From: Acanthosepion esculentum
Taxonomy: Eukaryota > Mollusca > Cephalopoda > Sepiida > Sepiidae
DNA: 64,000 nt
Reading direction: 5' to 3'
NCBI GenBank assembly: GCA_964036315.1
Contig: OZ038498.1
Coordinates: 14,779,497 to 14,843,496, forward strand
The position numbers and the translations under genes were made by a program. The notes under the pieces were generated by a model. It saw nothing but the letters and a program-made list of their open reading frames with translations. It was not told the DNA's origin and made no database searches. Shown here in pieces: positions 33,650-45,152 of the stretch (its first letter is position 1; every line of letters begins with the position of its first letter).

Positions 33650-33680
<31 letters not shown>

Positions 33681-33683
33681 AAT

Positions 33684-33722
<39 letters not shown>
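33648..33722. repeat. (GAAA)n microsatellite
   Basis: About 18 GAAA units with one interruption. Confidence 0.95.
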
Positions 33723-34134
33723 TGACATCAATTAATTCCTTGAGTCCCTCAAATATATGAAGGTGTAGCAAACAATATTTCCCACATGGAGAAGATAAAA
33801 CAACAATTCCCGCTAAGTTTTTCGTTAATCTTCATTGTTACTTTTTAACATAATCATCACAATAATTATTTTTATAGAATTTTTAAGAATATACAAAAAT
33901 AAGCCTCATTTTATACCCTTTTCAATTAGAAATGAGATAAAATCAATAAATTTGTACCCTGACGCATGGTTCTTACTCGAATTTAGTCTGATTTTTTCAC
34001 TGTATAATATTCAGTCTATCTGCTTTGTATTCCCCCCTGAATTAAATGCATTGGAAAAAAAAGATTATCATTTTAATTAGTCTATAGCCGCTAAATAATC
34101 AGATATAAACTGAGAAGTTTTTGTTTTAATCATT
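33723..34134. other. Unassigned AT-rich DNA
   Basis: The 81-residue frame at 33835-34080 is hydrophobic and unsupported by any motif. Confidence 0.4.
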
Positions 34135-34325
34135 TCACTCCAAACAAGGCGATAAAGCCACTAAGACGCATAGGCTTAGTTGGAGTGAAAGGTAACGAGA
34201 AGATTTTAGTGAGTAGAAAGGACAATAAAAGAACAGGCTTCAGGAAGACAGAAGATGGTGATTTCATTTCAATTTTTGAAGATTGTAGGTGGAAGAGAAG
34301 CAAGAAAACTGGAAGTGAGTTCAAC
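34135..34325 (-). pseudogene. LINE 3' terminal fragment
   Basis: On the minus strand this carries the LINE end CTTAGTGGCTTTATCGCC preceded by decayed C-terminal codons. It matches 31850-31915 and 63860-63970. Confidence 0.7.
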
Positions 34326-34329
34326 AGTG

Positions 34330-34840
34330 CGACAAAATAAACTATTTACATTATTTACATTGTTCGGACTGTTGTCCTCATCAATATTGCTATATCCGTG
34401 ACGTTTCAGTCGTACCCTCCGGCCTACTTCAGGATCTGTCTATATTTCTGAAATGAGGTATTGTCATTATTTACATTATTTACATTGTTTGGACTGTTGT
34501 CCTCAACTTTATTGCCATATTCATGACGTTTCGACCGTTGTACGCTCCGGCCTTCTTCTGGATCTGTCTATACTTCTGAGATGAGATACTGTAATTATTT
34601 ACATTGTTCGGGCTGTTGTCCTCATCAATATTGCTATATCCGTGACGTTTCAGTCGTTGTACGATCCGGCCTTCTTCAGGGTCTGTCTATATTTCTTAAA
34701 TGAGGTATTGTAATTATTTACATTATTTACATTGTTCGGACTGTTATCCTCATCAATATGCCTATATCCGTGGCGTTTCAGTCGTTGTACGCTCCGGCCT
34801 TCTTCAGAATCTGTCTATATTTCTGAAATGAGGTATTGGA
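34330..34840 (-). repeat. Four tandem SINE-A tails
   Basis: Four units of about 110-140 bp begin ATTATTTACATTGTTCGG, pass through a GTGACGTTTC / CCGGCCTTCTTC block and end with a CTGTCTATATTTCTGA junction. Only the SINE tail is amplified. The four differ by several substitutions, so the array is not recent. Confidence 0.85.
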
Positions 34841-35092
34841 ATTTCGAACTGAACCATTTATTTCGTCCACCAGAGTATATTGTTCTAGTTCCAGGTGCCA
34901 TTCCTCTTGCGGGTATCTTAGTTATCTCCTTGGCCCAGTGGATAAAAGCGTTGGTTGGATCCAGCGATTTCACCCAAAGACTTGTGAGTTCAGTAACTAG
35001 CTACTGCAATAGTGAACAAAAACTTGCAGAGTTGAGTTAAAAGGGAGATAACTGAAACTGAAGAGGCATGGCACGTGGAACTAGAACAATCT
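34841..35092. mobile_element. SINE-A centre (minus) plus head (plus)
   Basis: A minus centre (GAATTTCGAACTGAACC ... GTTCCAGGTGCCA, to 34904) meets a plus head (GGCCCAGTGGATAAAAGCGT, box B-like GAGTTCAGTAAC) that ends GGCACGTGGAACTAGAACAA at 35087. With the tandem tails it makes the same fold-back order as at 0.4 and 24 kb. Confidence 0.75.
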
Positions 35093-35290
35093 TTCCCTAT
35101 TCTCTAAAACTTCGTCCTTGCTCACATGTTCGGTCCATGATATTCTGAGAATTCTTCTGTAGAACCACATTTCTGCTCCCTCAAGTCTCTTCTTCATCTG
35201 TGAGGAGATTGTCCAGCATTCACGGCCATGCAAGAAGTCCGATATTATGTAACAGTTCAGTACTCTTTTCTTCATTTCTAATGAAAAATT
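35093..35290 (-). pseudogene. LINE reverse transcriptase C-terminal fragment
   Basis: The minus frame includes GRECWTISSQMKKRLEGAEM and WFYRRILRISWTEHVSKDEV, the same LINE as 28701-29160 and better preserved. It directly abuts the SINE-A end. Confidence 0.85.
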
Positions 35291-35499
35291 TCTTGCTTGA
35301 TTCTTAATACTTAGATTTTGGGCGGCATCATTCTCTGTCCTAAGTTAAATCCTGACACAGACTAATTACAGATTATCTATCACGACAGATTAAACACATT
35401 TTTTACTAATTTATATAAATTGAAATGATTTAAATACGCGTATAAAGAAGAAAATGCGACATTTAAAAAAGCAGCTCATTTTATCTATTTCAGTCTCTA

Positions 35500-35690
35500 C
35501 ATATCTATCTATCTCTCTATCTGAAGCTGTTCAGATCTATCTATCAATCTATCTATCTATCTATCTATCTATCTGAAGCTGTTCAGATCTATCTATCTAT
35601 CTATCTGAAGCTGTTCAGATCTATCTATCTATCTATCTATCTGAAGCTGTTCAGATCTATCTATCTATCTATATATCTGAAGCTGTTCAG

Positions 35691-35742
<52 letters not shown>

Positions 35743-36150
35743 GAAGCTGTTCAGATCTATCTATCTCTCTCTCTCTATCTATTTGAAGCTGTTCAGATCT
35801 ATCTATCTATCTAGAACAATGTTCATATCTTAGTCTCTTCATATCTATCGATATAGTACAATGTTCATATATCAATCCTTTCATATCTATCTATCTATCT
35901 ATCTATCTAAATCTCTTTATGACATCATTATCTATATAAACCTGGTTATCATCTACCTATCTCCATATATCTAAGCCTCTTTATGATATATATATCTATA
36001 TAAGCCTGTTTATGACATATCTATCTTTCTATCTAGCTATCTATCTAAACCTTTTCATGACATATCTATCTATCTATCCTTCTATTTACCCTCTTTATGA
36101 TATATCTATCTATATAAACCTGGTTATGACATATCCATCTATCTCAGCCT
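35500..36150. repeat. (TATC)n array with CTGAAGCTGTTCAG units
   Basis: TATC runs are separated by the palindrome-like CTGAAGCTGTTCAGAT seven times (35520-35800). Then come degenerate units with AATGTTCAT and CCTGTTTATGACAT. Confidence 0.9.
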
Positions 36151-36712
36151 GGACATTCAGACAGGTATATTTTCACTTTTTAAGAGAGTCCTCATTGCGC
36201 TCATTGTGAAAGCTGTGATTTAATGTGATTAGTTTTATCATCAAAAATTAGATTAATAACTTTTAGCTCTTTTTGAGCATTTTGTCGTAAAGATCGTCTG
36301 AAAAAATGTAGAGAAATAAATAATTATTTTCTTTAGGTTTTTACTTACAAACTGACTTCAACATTTTACTATTCCACGAATAAATCCAAATATATTTGGG
36401 TTTTTTGTATTAGATTCATTGAATGGAAAATATATTCAAACCAGAATTCTAATTGTGAATCAGCGCAAGCTAAATGTACTGTATTTGATAAGTGAAAACT
36501 GTAAAAATTGTAAAAGATTACAAAAAAGGCTAATCAAATAATAAGGTCTTGCCCTCTCTGTTAGTTCATAATTAATAAAAACAAAAAATAGATAAAAATC
36601 TGTATAAGACAAAATGTTTGAAATTTGCACTGTTTATTGAAAATCACAATACAACTTGCTCACTGTATAGCATATTACATCATAATGTAGCTAAATTGTT
36701 TAGTATAATTTC
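36151..36712. other. Unassigned DNA
   Basis: No feature recognised. Confidence 0.45.
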
Positions 36713-36895
36713 CCACATCCTGGGTAAGACGATAATCTGCGTCCAACAATAAGGCGTCTGTTCAGGAGGTTTTGAGGAGCGTGGAACCACCCCTTAATTT
36801 TTGAAAAAAAATATTTTAAAAATCTTGTCGGCATTAAATAACCCATTCAGGTTGATATGCCGTAAAACTAAACAAAGCAAACCAAATAATTTCTG
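36713..36895 (+). repeat. R-repeat, internally deleted copy
   Basis: CTGGGTAAGACGATAATCTG, GAGGTTTTGAGGAGCGTGG and a tail TTGTCGGCATTAAATAACCC match 39755-40395 and 45958-46440. The middle minisatellite is almost absent here. Confidence 0.75.
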
Positions 36896-36963
36896 TTTGA
36901 AGTAAATGATGGTCTTATTTGATGGCAGAGTGATTTAGTAATAATGTGCTTCTGTCTTGATTC

Positions 36964-37207
36964 TTATCCATATAAGATTTGTGAAGCTTCGATAGTTAAT
37001 TTAACTGCACGCCTTGTAAATGTGCAGGTAGACACCAGCGTCGTTACATCCATGAGAACACCTTGTGGTTCATTATCTGGAAAGCCTTCTGCAGGCACAG
37101 GTTGACACACTTCATTTTGGCAGAAGTATATCAAATTTGACCAGAGTGTCGCTTCAGAATTGATGAAGGTCATTTGTAAAATCTCTTCTTTAGTGGCTCG
37201 CTACTTT
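36964..37207 (-). CDS. Possible isolated exon or unknown coding remnant
   Basis: The minus strand has a polypyrimidine stretch and AAAAGTAG acceptor-like sequence just before an open frame of about 80 codons. The frame has an RATKEEILQM start, a WSNLIYFCQNEVCQPVPAEG centre and TIEASQILYG before a stop. Composition is more gene-like than the flanks and no second copy occurs in the window. I do not recognise the protein. It could be an exon, a retrocopy piece or chance. Confidence 0.25.
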
Positions 37208-37785
37208 TGAAACAAAAAAATATTTTTTTATTGGGAAATTTACCCATAATTGGTTATATTATTGTGATGTAATTTGAATGAAATTTTAAAGTTAGTTTTG
37301 CAAATTTACATAACTAATTAAGTATGAATGACTGTTTACATATCTAAAGGACAGATTTTTTTATAGCCTTTTCCTTCACCTCCAATTCATCTGGCTTCAA
37401 CATTGAAAAATAATTTCTGGAGGCAAGGCGAATGCATTGTGCTGTAAATTTTGTTAATGCAACCTTTTGTATTTTAGTCGACTGTTGCTTTACTCTCTGG
37501 ATCACATTGTAGATATACAGTTGTTAGTTATGGAATTTATTATCCCTTTTAATTTCAAACCAAATAACTGCATTTATTTCAATAAGGCTGTACTTTAAGG
37601 TTTTCCCTGGTCAGCGGAATGGCATTCCAACGCTCCAAATATGAACCGAAAGTTATTCTTTAAACTCGTTTCTTCAAAAGACGGTAAACATTTGGAATGA
37701 AATATTTTGTCTCATGATTTATTATGTAAAAAAACAATTTTCAAAATAAGGGCAATACTAGGGATCCAAAATTGACCTGTCCGAC
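37208..37785. other. Unassigned DNA
   Basis: No feature recognised. Confidence 0.45.
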
Positions 37786-39055
<1,270 letters not shown>

Positions 39056-39755
39056 ACTTTTTTAACTCTTAATCAAGAAAGAGAAGTTGCAGCAGAGAGA
39101 TCCAAGTTTGACGGCAAGGGCTTCCGCAGTAGCACGAAGATAGAGAAATGGTGGCAGAAGAAACCAAGCTTGACAGGAAGTCTGCTGCAGTTGCAGAGAA
39201 CGAGAAAGGGGCACATGGTTTCAGTCTGCAAGTTCTAAATTCAGGATTGTCCCACGGGAGATGCAGATGTGTCCTTGACTGAAAGAAGGCGGCAAGAATA
39301 CGGCTGTGTAATGATATGGATTGGAATTGTTCACTAAACCAATATTAAACTATTCAAAATCAATGACGAAGTTAATCTTATCAGTGCTAACTATTACGAC
39401 TCCATAGGCAGAACTTGAATGGTACAAGTCCTAGCCTTGCAGTTTCGAAATGAAGTATGCATTTGTGCATGACAATGTCCCTTTTCATTTATCTAAGGTT
39501 ACTCGTAAATGTTTTTAGACTAAAAGGTTTACAGGAATGAAAATAAGGTAACGGCCATCATCACTTCCTGCTCTGAATCCTAACGAACATCTATGCTCAT
39601 TTGTGAAGATGAAATTATATGAAGGTGGCAAACAATATGATAACAAAACAAACCTATGCGAAGCAATTAAAATCATCATGTCTGAAATTGAACTTGATGA
39701 AGTCAAAAATTTAACAAAATATATGAATAATATAATTACTTCAGACGGACTGTAG
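39056..39755 (+). pseudogene. Tc1-like transposase remnant
   Basis: The later part carries VMIWIGIVH, VHDNVPFHLSKVTRKC (second catalytic region) and LPALNPNEHLCSFVKMKLYE (third catalytic region, normally SPDLNPNEHLW). It ends with MSEIELDEVKNLTKYM. Frameshifts and stops are frequent. The stretch from 39056 (EREVAAERSKFDGKGFRS) probably belongs to a rearranged N-terminal part, less surely. Confidence 0.75.
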
Positions 39756-40395
39756 GGCATCTTGGGTAAAGACGATAAACTACAGCCGTCAGCAAAACCT
39801 CGGATCAGGAGGTTTTGAGAAACATGGAACAACCTGGTGTTCCCAGGTTCACTCTGGCCCGGGGTGGTAGCTCCTGTTAGGGTCCCAGCTATGGGAAAAT
39901 AGTTGACCCCTCCAAACTTGGTTCAAAACACTATGAAAGTGTAAAAATAGGTTTTAATACCAGCAATACATTTTTGTAAAAAAAAATTATTAGCAGCAAT
40001 GAATTTTTGGAAAAAAAATTATTAGCAGGAATATATTTTTGGGAAAAACATTAGCATGAATACATTTTTGTAAAAAATTATTACCAGGAATATATTTTTG
40101 GGAAAAACATTAGCATCAATACATTTTTGGAAAAAAATTATTAATAGGAATATATTTTTGGGAAAAACATTAGCATCAATACATTTTTGGAAAAAATAAT
40201 TACCAGGAATATATTTTTGGGAAAAATATTAGCATCAATACATTTTTGGAAAAAATAATTACCAGGAATATATTTTTGGGAAAAACATTAGCATCAATAC
40301 ATTTTTGGAAAAAATAATTACCAGAAATAAATATCTTGTCGGCATTAACTAACCCATTGAGGCTGATATGGTGTAAAACAAACCAAACCAAACTG
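39756..40395 (+). repeat. R-repeat with internal minisatellite
   Basis: The left block is GGTAAAGACGATAAACTACA ... GAGGTTTTGAG, then CCCGGGGTGGTAGCTCCTGT. The middle holds about eight tandem units on ATTACCAGGAATATATTTTTGG and GAAAAACATTAGCATCAATA (39950-40330). The right block is TTGTCGGCATTAACTAACCC to CAAACCAAACC. No coding frame and no terminal inverted repeats found. Confidence 0.8.
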
Positions 40396-40461
40396 GACTG
40401 TAAGGTCTTTTCTTAAACTCTTATAAATGATCTTACAGGTTAATGTTGAAAAAAGATGCTT

Positions 40462-40530
40462 ATTTTGAGCAACAAATATTATTTTTCAACATAATGTCTT
40501 TCCTTGTTAATGCAGTTGATTCAATGGGGA
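40462..40530 (-). pseudogene. mariner-type transposase C-terminal scrap
   Basis: Same scrap family as 29262-29325, and again just upstream of a LINE fragment. Confidence 0.4.
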
Positions 40531-40559
40531 ATATTGGTCACGTGAACCAAACATAAAAC

Positions 40560-41480
40560 CTCATGAGATCAATGCATGCAGACCGATAAAATCAAGACAG
40601 GCATCCCCCAAACTCTCTCTTCGGGGGGTGGGGGCCACACCCTTCCTGCTTTTTATTAACGATCTGTTTAAGAATATTTTCAGATTGTTAATAACTGTTC
40701 AGATCGATGGACGACCCCCGAAAATTCAGGTGACAAGAGCCTGGCAACTGATCGTAGCTCTGATCGATCTCTAACAATCCATTACGGTTCAATGCGTCAA
40801 AACGCAAAGCAAGTAATATTTCATCGCCGATCTGGCCATGAACTCTCTCCAGTCACGATAAATGGTTTCACTTTCAAAGAGGCTGCATCCTTTGAGCGTG
40901 TAATGGAGCTCAAGTTCGCCCTCAAGAAATCCGATATTCGTGTCACCGTTAAATGACGCTGGAAAAATGGCCGGCTCCTCATACTGCATCAAAATGTACG
41001 CGACTCCACCTGTCATGCTCTATCTTCACAAGAATCAGATCAGACCAAAAATGGAGTATTGCTGCTATATCTGGTCTGGAGTAACCCAAAACTCTCTTTT
41101 TCCAATCGACAGAATTCGAAAGCTTTTATACGGCCTTGTGGGGGATCAGTTAATTTCCACATAAAACCCTGTTCCCACAGACTATATCGCAACCTGTGAC
41201 TGCTCTATCGGTATTCCATGGAAAATGTCCTGATGAGCTACATTTTTTAGTTTCACCAATTCAGACCTTCCCATCTAAGACTCGCCATACCATATACACA
41301 GGCGCGAACCATTCTCATTCCCCCCGAATTCTATTGGTAAAGAGGAAGTCCTCTTCGAGCTGCTTCTCCTAAAGAGCTGCTGTTTTATGAAACAGGCCCC
41401 CGAAAATATAACCCCGCGCCAATATAATCTTAACCTCTTCAATTCTAGTGTCAGCCGTTATCTATCCTAAATACCCTCAT
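40560..41480 (+). pseudogene. LINE reverse transcriptase remnant
   Basis: ATPFLLFINDLFKNIF (RT palm), LNDAGKMAGSSYCIKM, LHKNQIRPKMEYCCYIWSGV, NLNLFNSSVSRYLS appear in order with several frameshifts. It is the same LINE type as 29355-30520, and both are preceded by the mariner scrap. Confidence 0.8.
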
Positions 41481-41599
41481 AATCCATGATTCTTATGCCT
41501 ATAGAAAACATAACACTCTGTATTTGTGGTTCTTGAGCCTTATATGAAAGTGTATGATCAGAATTCAATCAATAACCACGTGTCTGTCTACGGAGTTAT

Positions 41600-41724
41600 T
41601 GGAGCACTTTAAACGTATATGGCAGTGAATGCTGGACAATTTCCTCACAAATGAAGAAGCAACAGAAATGTGGTTCTCCAGAACGATGCCGAGAACATCA
41701 TGGACCAAACATGTGAGCAACGAC
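41600..41724 (+). pseudogene. LINE 3' region, left part of split copy
   Basis: Matches 28735-28850: GTGAATGCTGGACAATTTCC, CAAATGAAGAAG, GGTTCTCCAGAACGATG, TGAGCAACGAC. Interrupted after AACGAC. Confidence 0.85.
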
Positions 41725-42172
41725 TGTAGAAAAAAAAATGTAAAGAGTGAGTGTCAAAAAGTGCAGTGTGCCGCTCACCGGCAGGCCGGCTGTTTTTGCT
41801 TTTTTTTTTTGTTCTTTTCTTCTTCTTCGGTCGCTTCAAGGAAATGGATTGCGTGGCTCCCTTTCTCGGCCGTTACACTGGGCATTTGTGAAACAGACAC
41901 CAACTCAGCTGCGCCTACTTCAACTTTCTCACTGTCTGTCTGTCAATCCGTACGTCCAACTCTGACACGCGCAGTCCATCGAATGACTTGTCGCTTTTGG
42001 TGCTGCTGGCACCCCGCTTTTTATGCTATTCCAAGACGGCCAAAATTTGCATGTGTGAAAATATCGTCTTGTTTTGGACGAGATCGGCGCGCATAAATAG
42101 TGTCTTCAATTACGGCCATATTTCTTTTTGTCATCACTTTGCAGGCAAGACACGTGCGCGCTCGTTTCGAAT
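41725..42172. mobile_element. 448-bp insertion with AACGAC target duplication
   Basis: The LINE is cut cleanly. AACGAC is present on both sides (41719-41724, 42173-42178) and only once in the intact LINE at 28845. The insert starts TGTAGAAAA and is GC-richer. It has a TATA-like ATAAATAG at 42095 after a GGCGCGC. A 6-bp duplication and a TATA box are compatible with a solo LTR, but the ends are not a clean TG...CA and no family was recognised. Confidence 0.65.
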
Positions 42173-42480
42173 AACGACGAAGTTCTAAAACGAATGGAAA
42201 AAAGGACACTTCTACTTAACATCAGGAAGAAACAGTTGGAATTTCTAGGGCACACAAAGCGGAAAGATGGTTTGGAAAATTTGATACTCACAGGACAGAT
42301 TGAAGGCAATATGGACAAAAAAAACACAGCAAATAACTTACCTAGCGAGCTAGAGTAAATGGATGGCGGAGCAAGGTTTAGAAGATGTAATAAAAAGACA
42401 AAATTAAGAACTACAAAGGACGGGAAGTTGTGGAGAGCCACGATCGCCTACGTCCGGAAGAAACAGGGTACACAGAAAAA
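42173..42480 (+). pseudogene. LINE 3' region, right part of split copy
   Basis: NNDEVLKRMEKRTLLLNIRK, KQLEFLGHTKRKDGLENLIL and TKDGKLWRATIAYVRKKQGT, with one stop. The final 130 bp align with the 142-bp satellite. Confidence 0.85.
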
Positions 42481-43040
42481 GATTTTGACAATAGAAACCT
42501 TTTACCAACGTTATTCAAGATTTTATTTGAATTCGGTTTGTGATTTTAAACACGAAATACATTGCAAGTGTAATTGATTAGTCGTTTTTTTTCTATTCGA
42601 GATGCGACAGTTTAATTCCTGGAATGGTTCACATAGAGAAAAATGTACTTACCTGGTCACACCTGGCTGATATTGCATTTAGAATACTTACCTTGTTAAG
42701 ATATGCACTACATAAGACGATGGTGCCACCTGTACTGATAACACATCAGTTACCTCCCCTTTAGATCTAGGATGTAGAAAAGCATCCTGTTAAGTCCGTC
42801 AGTAGACGAGTAGTCAGAGTAAAGTGCAATAAAGCTTTGGTATAATTTTATTCACTGGTTGTGTTTTTACTACAATACCATTGCTGGAAACATACTTGGA
42901 ATTCGTTTTTCGGAATATGTTGCTCGATATGAAGGATGTTAAGAAATCTTTGTTCCTTCTGGTGAATTTTCAATTTTAGAAATAGCCAAAGATCTTAGGA
43001 AACTAAGTTTGGTGAATGAAATGAATGAATTTTATAATGG
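42481..43040. other. Unassigned DNA, possible LTR scrap
   Basis: A stretch from TGTACTGATAACAC (42731) to TTTTTACTACA (42880) has TGT/ACA ends and an internal AATAAA (42827). That is weak evidence for an LTR fragment. Nothing else seen. Confidence 0.3.
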
Positions 43041-43307
43041 AATGTTTAGTACACTGATACCGCGACTAAAGTCGTTTTGAGTTAAATCATTTTCGAAGAT
43101 ACGTCGGTTTTTCTTAAATATTACCTGGAAAAATAAAACTCGACTTAGGTCGTTTTACTCGAGTTTACGTCGACTGTTAAAAGTATTAGAGACGTAAAAA
43201 AAACAACACTAGAATAACAATAGAAAATAACAATAAACACATCTGAAATTATATTTAAATAAATTTTAAAATAATATTATGTATTATATTTATCATAAAT
43301 AAATCAT

Positions 43308-43308
<1 letters not shown>

Positions 43309-43351
<43 letters not shown>

Positions 43352-43357
43352 TATATT
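43309..43357. repeat. (TA)n microsatellite
   Basis: TA run with one TG, touching the ribozyme repeat. Confidence 0.95.
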
Positions 43358-43411
43358 GTCATCCACAGACAGAGTGTTTCGCTGTATCACAGCTCATCAG
43401 TGTGGCTAGAC
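43358..43411 (-). ncRNA. Type I hammerhead ribozyme, intact core
   Basis: On the minus strand: GTC/GAC outer stem I pairs, internal loop, CCACA/TGTGG inner stem I, CTGATGA core, stem II GCTGT-GAT-ACAGC, GAAA, stem III ACA-CTC-TGT, then C as cleavage-site base before TGTGG. All invariant core bases of the family are present, with a GUC triplet. The stem I internal loop and stem II loop are placed where known type I ribozymes form their tertiary contact. Self-cleavage is inferred from structure only. Confidence 0.88.
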
Positions 43412-43622
43412 GTCCGGTTGCCTCTGGCTAGAATCGAAAACCGGCTGAATTCGCGTCAGTCGGAAATTTTACCCTGAAGCCGTTGGCGCACGGCAGAGAA
43501 GAAGGTGAATTTAAGCGTATTTATTTTTAGATAAACACACAGTGACTGAGAGAACTCGATTCGATTTACCGAAAAGTCTTGCATTATTAGCCGTAATAGT
43601 CACTATTTACAAACCCACACAT
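43358..43622 (-). mobile_element. Retrozyme-like repeat, monomer
   Basis: Minus-strand relative of the 304-bp unit at 55265-55568. The order is a body (CAGTGACTGAGAGAACTCG region inverted), a decayed tRNA-like segment (43440-43495) and then the hammerhead at its 3' end. Both sides are (TA)n. Noncoding. Confidence 0.8.

Positions 43623-43669
<47 letters not shown>
43623..43669. repeat. (TA)n microsatellite
   Basis: 47-bp TA run at the 5' side of the minus-strand retrozyme copy. Confidence 0.95.
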
Positions 43670-44095
43670 TAAGATCATCAGAAACAAAAGTAGCATAATA
43701 AAGTATGTTCAGCAGATGTTCATATTTCAAATTCCTGCCGACAGGCGGCACTCGTGCGTTGTTTTCCACTTCAACACCGTTTTTTAATTCAGACTTGTTT
43801 ATATCTGTGCTCTGCCGTTGACGTTCTTTCAATTACATTTCAGTTGAGATTTAGAATACATTTTTGCCCATGGCTCCGAAGAAAGTCCCCAGTGCAAGTG
43901 CTAATGCTAAGCGTAAGTCTGGTAAATAAAGTGGAAATGAATTATTTTATTCAGAATAATGTACGTACATATCATAAATACTGTAAAAGAAAATGGGGAG
44001 TGCTTATTTGCGGTTTATGATGTGGTTATTTCGACTTAATTCGTTTTCATCTTAAGTCGTGAGCTCTAGAACCAATTAACAACGTAGGGTTAGGT

Positions 44096-44570
44096 ATACC
44101 GGTATTAAAAATCATAAACTCTTAATTAAATAAAACCTATTATTTGCTAATTCTCAATTCCTCTGATAGAATCTATCTCAACTGTTTTCGAGATATGCAA
44201 CCCACAAATGTGTCTGCGTTTTTTATCAATCCAAAATATGATCCAGCTTTAAACAACCCATAAAGGGTTGATAAACTGTAAAAAATTTCAAATCAATCAA
44301 CATATACTTTGCGATGAAGTTACCAAAGAATGTTGATTTCTCAATAACCATGTAATGGCGACGGTTTTTCTTGTCTCGCAGATAAAGTGAGTTAGGCCCT
44401 CATTAGATTATGAATTATTTATAAATTTATAAATAGCCTATGAATTTATAAATAGCCTATAAATTATTTATAAATTTCCCTATTCATATTCCGTTCTTCT
44501 GCTATTAGTCATTCGTATTATCTTCAATCTGGGCGCACCAAGGTTAGTACTCTGTCCACATATTCATTTC
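44096..44570. other. Unassigned DNA
   Basis: AATTTATAAATAGCCTATGA-type short repeats at 44410-44480; otherwise nothing. Confidence 0.45.
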
Positions 44571-45095
44571 TTTGATATCTGTCTATATTTCTGAGATGAG
44601 GTATTATGTACATTATTTACATTATTCGGATTATTGTCCTTATCTTTGTCGCCATATTTATTACAACGTTTCGGCCTTTCAGTATCTGTCTATATTTCTG
44701 AGATGAGGTATTATGTACATTATTTACATTATTCGGATTATTGTCCTCATCTTTGTCGCCATATTTATTACAACGTTTCAAGGACACCTGGCACAGTGGA
44801 TAAAGGCGTTAGTTAGATCCAGTGACAGGACCTAAACAGTGTGAGTCCAATACCCGGTTAAGGCAGTGGAGAACTTTCAGAGGGAAAAACTAACAGTAGA
44901 TAACTGATAACTGACATCCATTAAACATGGCACGTGGAACTAGAACAGTCTACCCCAGTGAGCGAAATAAAGGGTTTAGTTCGACATTCCAACCACCTGA
45001 AGAAGGCCGGAACGTATAACGACCAAAACGTTGTAATAAATATGGCGACAAAGATGATGAAAATAGACCGAATAATGTAAATAATGTTCTTTTGT
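44571..45095. mobile_element. SINE-A with two inverted tails upstream
   Basis: Two minus tail units, each starting at CTGTCTATATTTCTGAGATG (44580-44690, 44691-44780), are followed by a complete plus copy from AAGGACACCTGGCACAGTGG (44779). That copy's tail core is degraded to CTGAAGA ... CCAAAACG. Box B-like GAGTCCAATACC. Confidence 0.85.
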
Positions 45096-45152
45096 ATTGT
45101 GTGTGTGTGTGTGTGTCTGTGTGTCTGTGTGCGTCTGTGTGTGTCTGTGTTT
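45096..45152. repeat. (TG)n-rich tract
   Basis: GTGTGT and GTGTCTGT units directly after the SINE tail. Confidence 0.9.

Larger units (their letters stand above)
43041..44095 (+). mobile_element. Tigger/pogo-like transposon remnant
   Basis: Left end words CGACTAAAGTCGTTTTGAG and ACTCGACTTAGGTCGTTTTA and right end words TTCGACTTAATTCGTTTTC and TTAAGTCGTGAGCTCTAG resemble the CGACTTAAGTCG-rich termini of Tigger elements. A start reading MAPKKVPSASANAKRKSGK (43871-43930) looks like the N-terminus of a CENP-B/Tigger transposase, then stops. Most of the transposase is gone. The hammerhead repeat and two (TA)n tracts lie inside. Confidence 0.5.

Noticed and set aside
42645..42665. U1 snRNA-like word ACTTACCTGG
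   Set aside because: Similarity stops after ten bases; no Sm site or stem-loops of a U1 gene follow.
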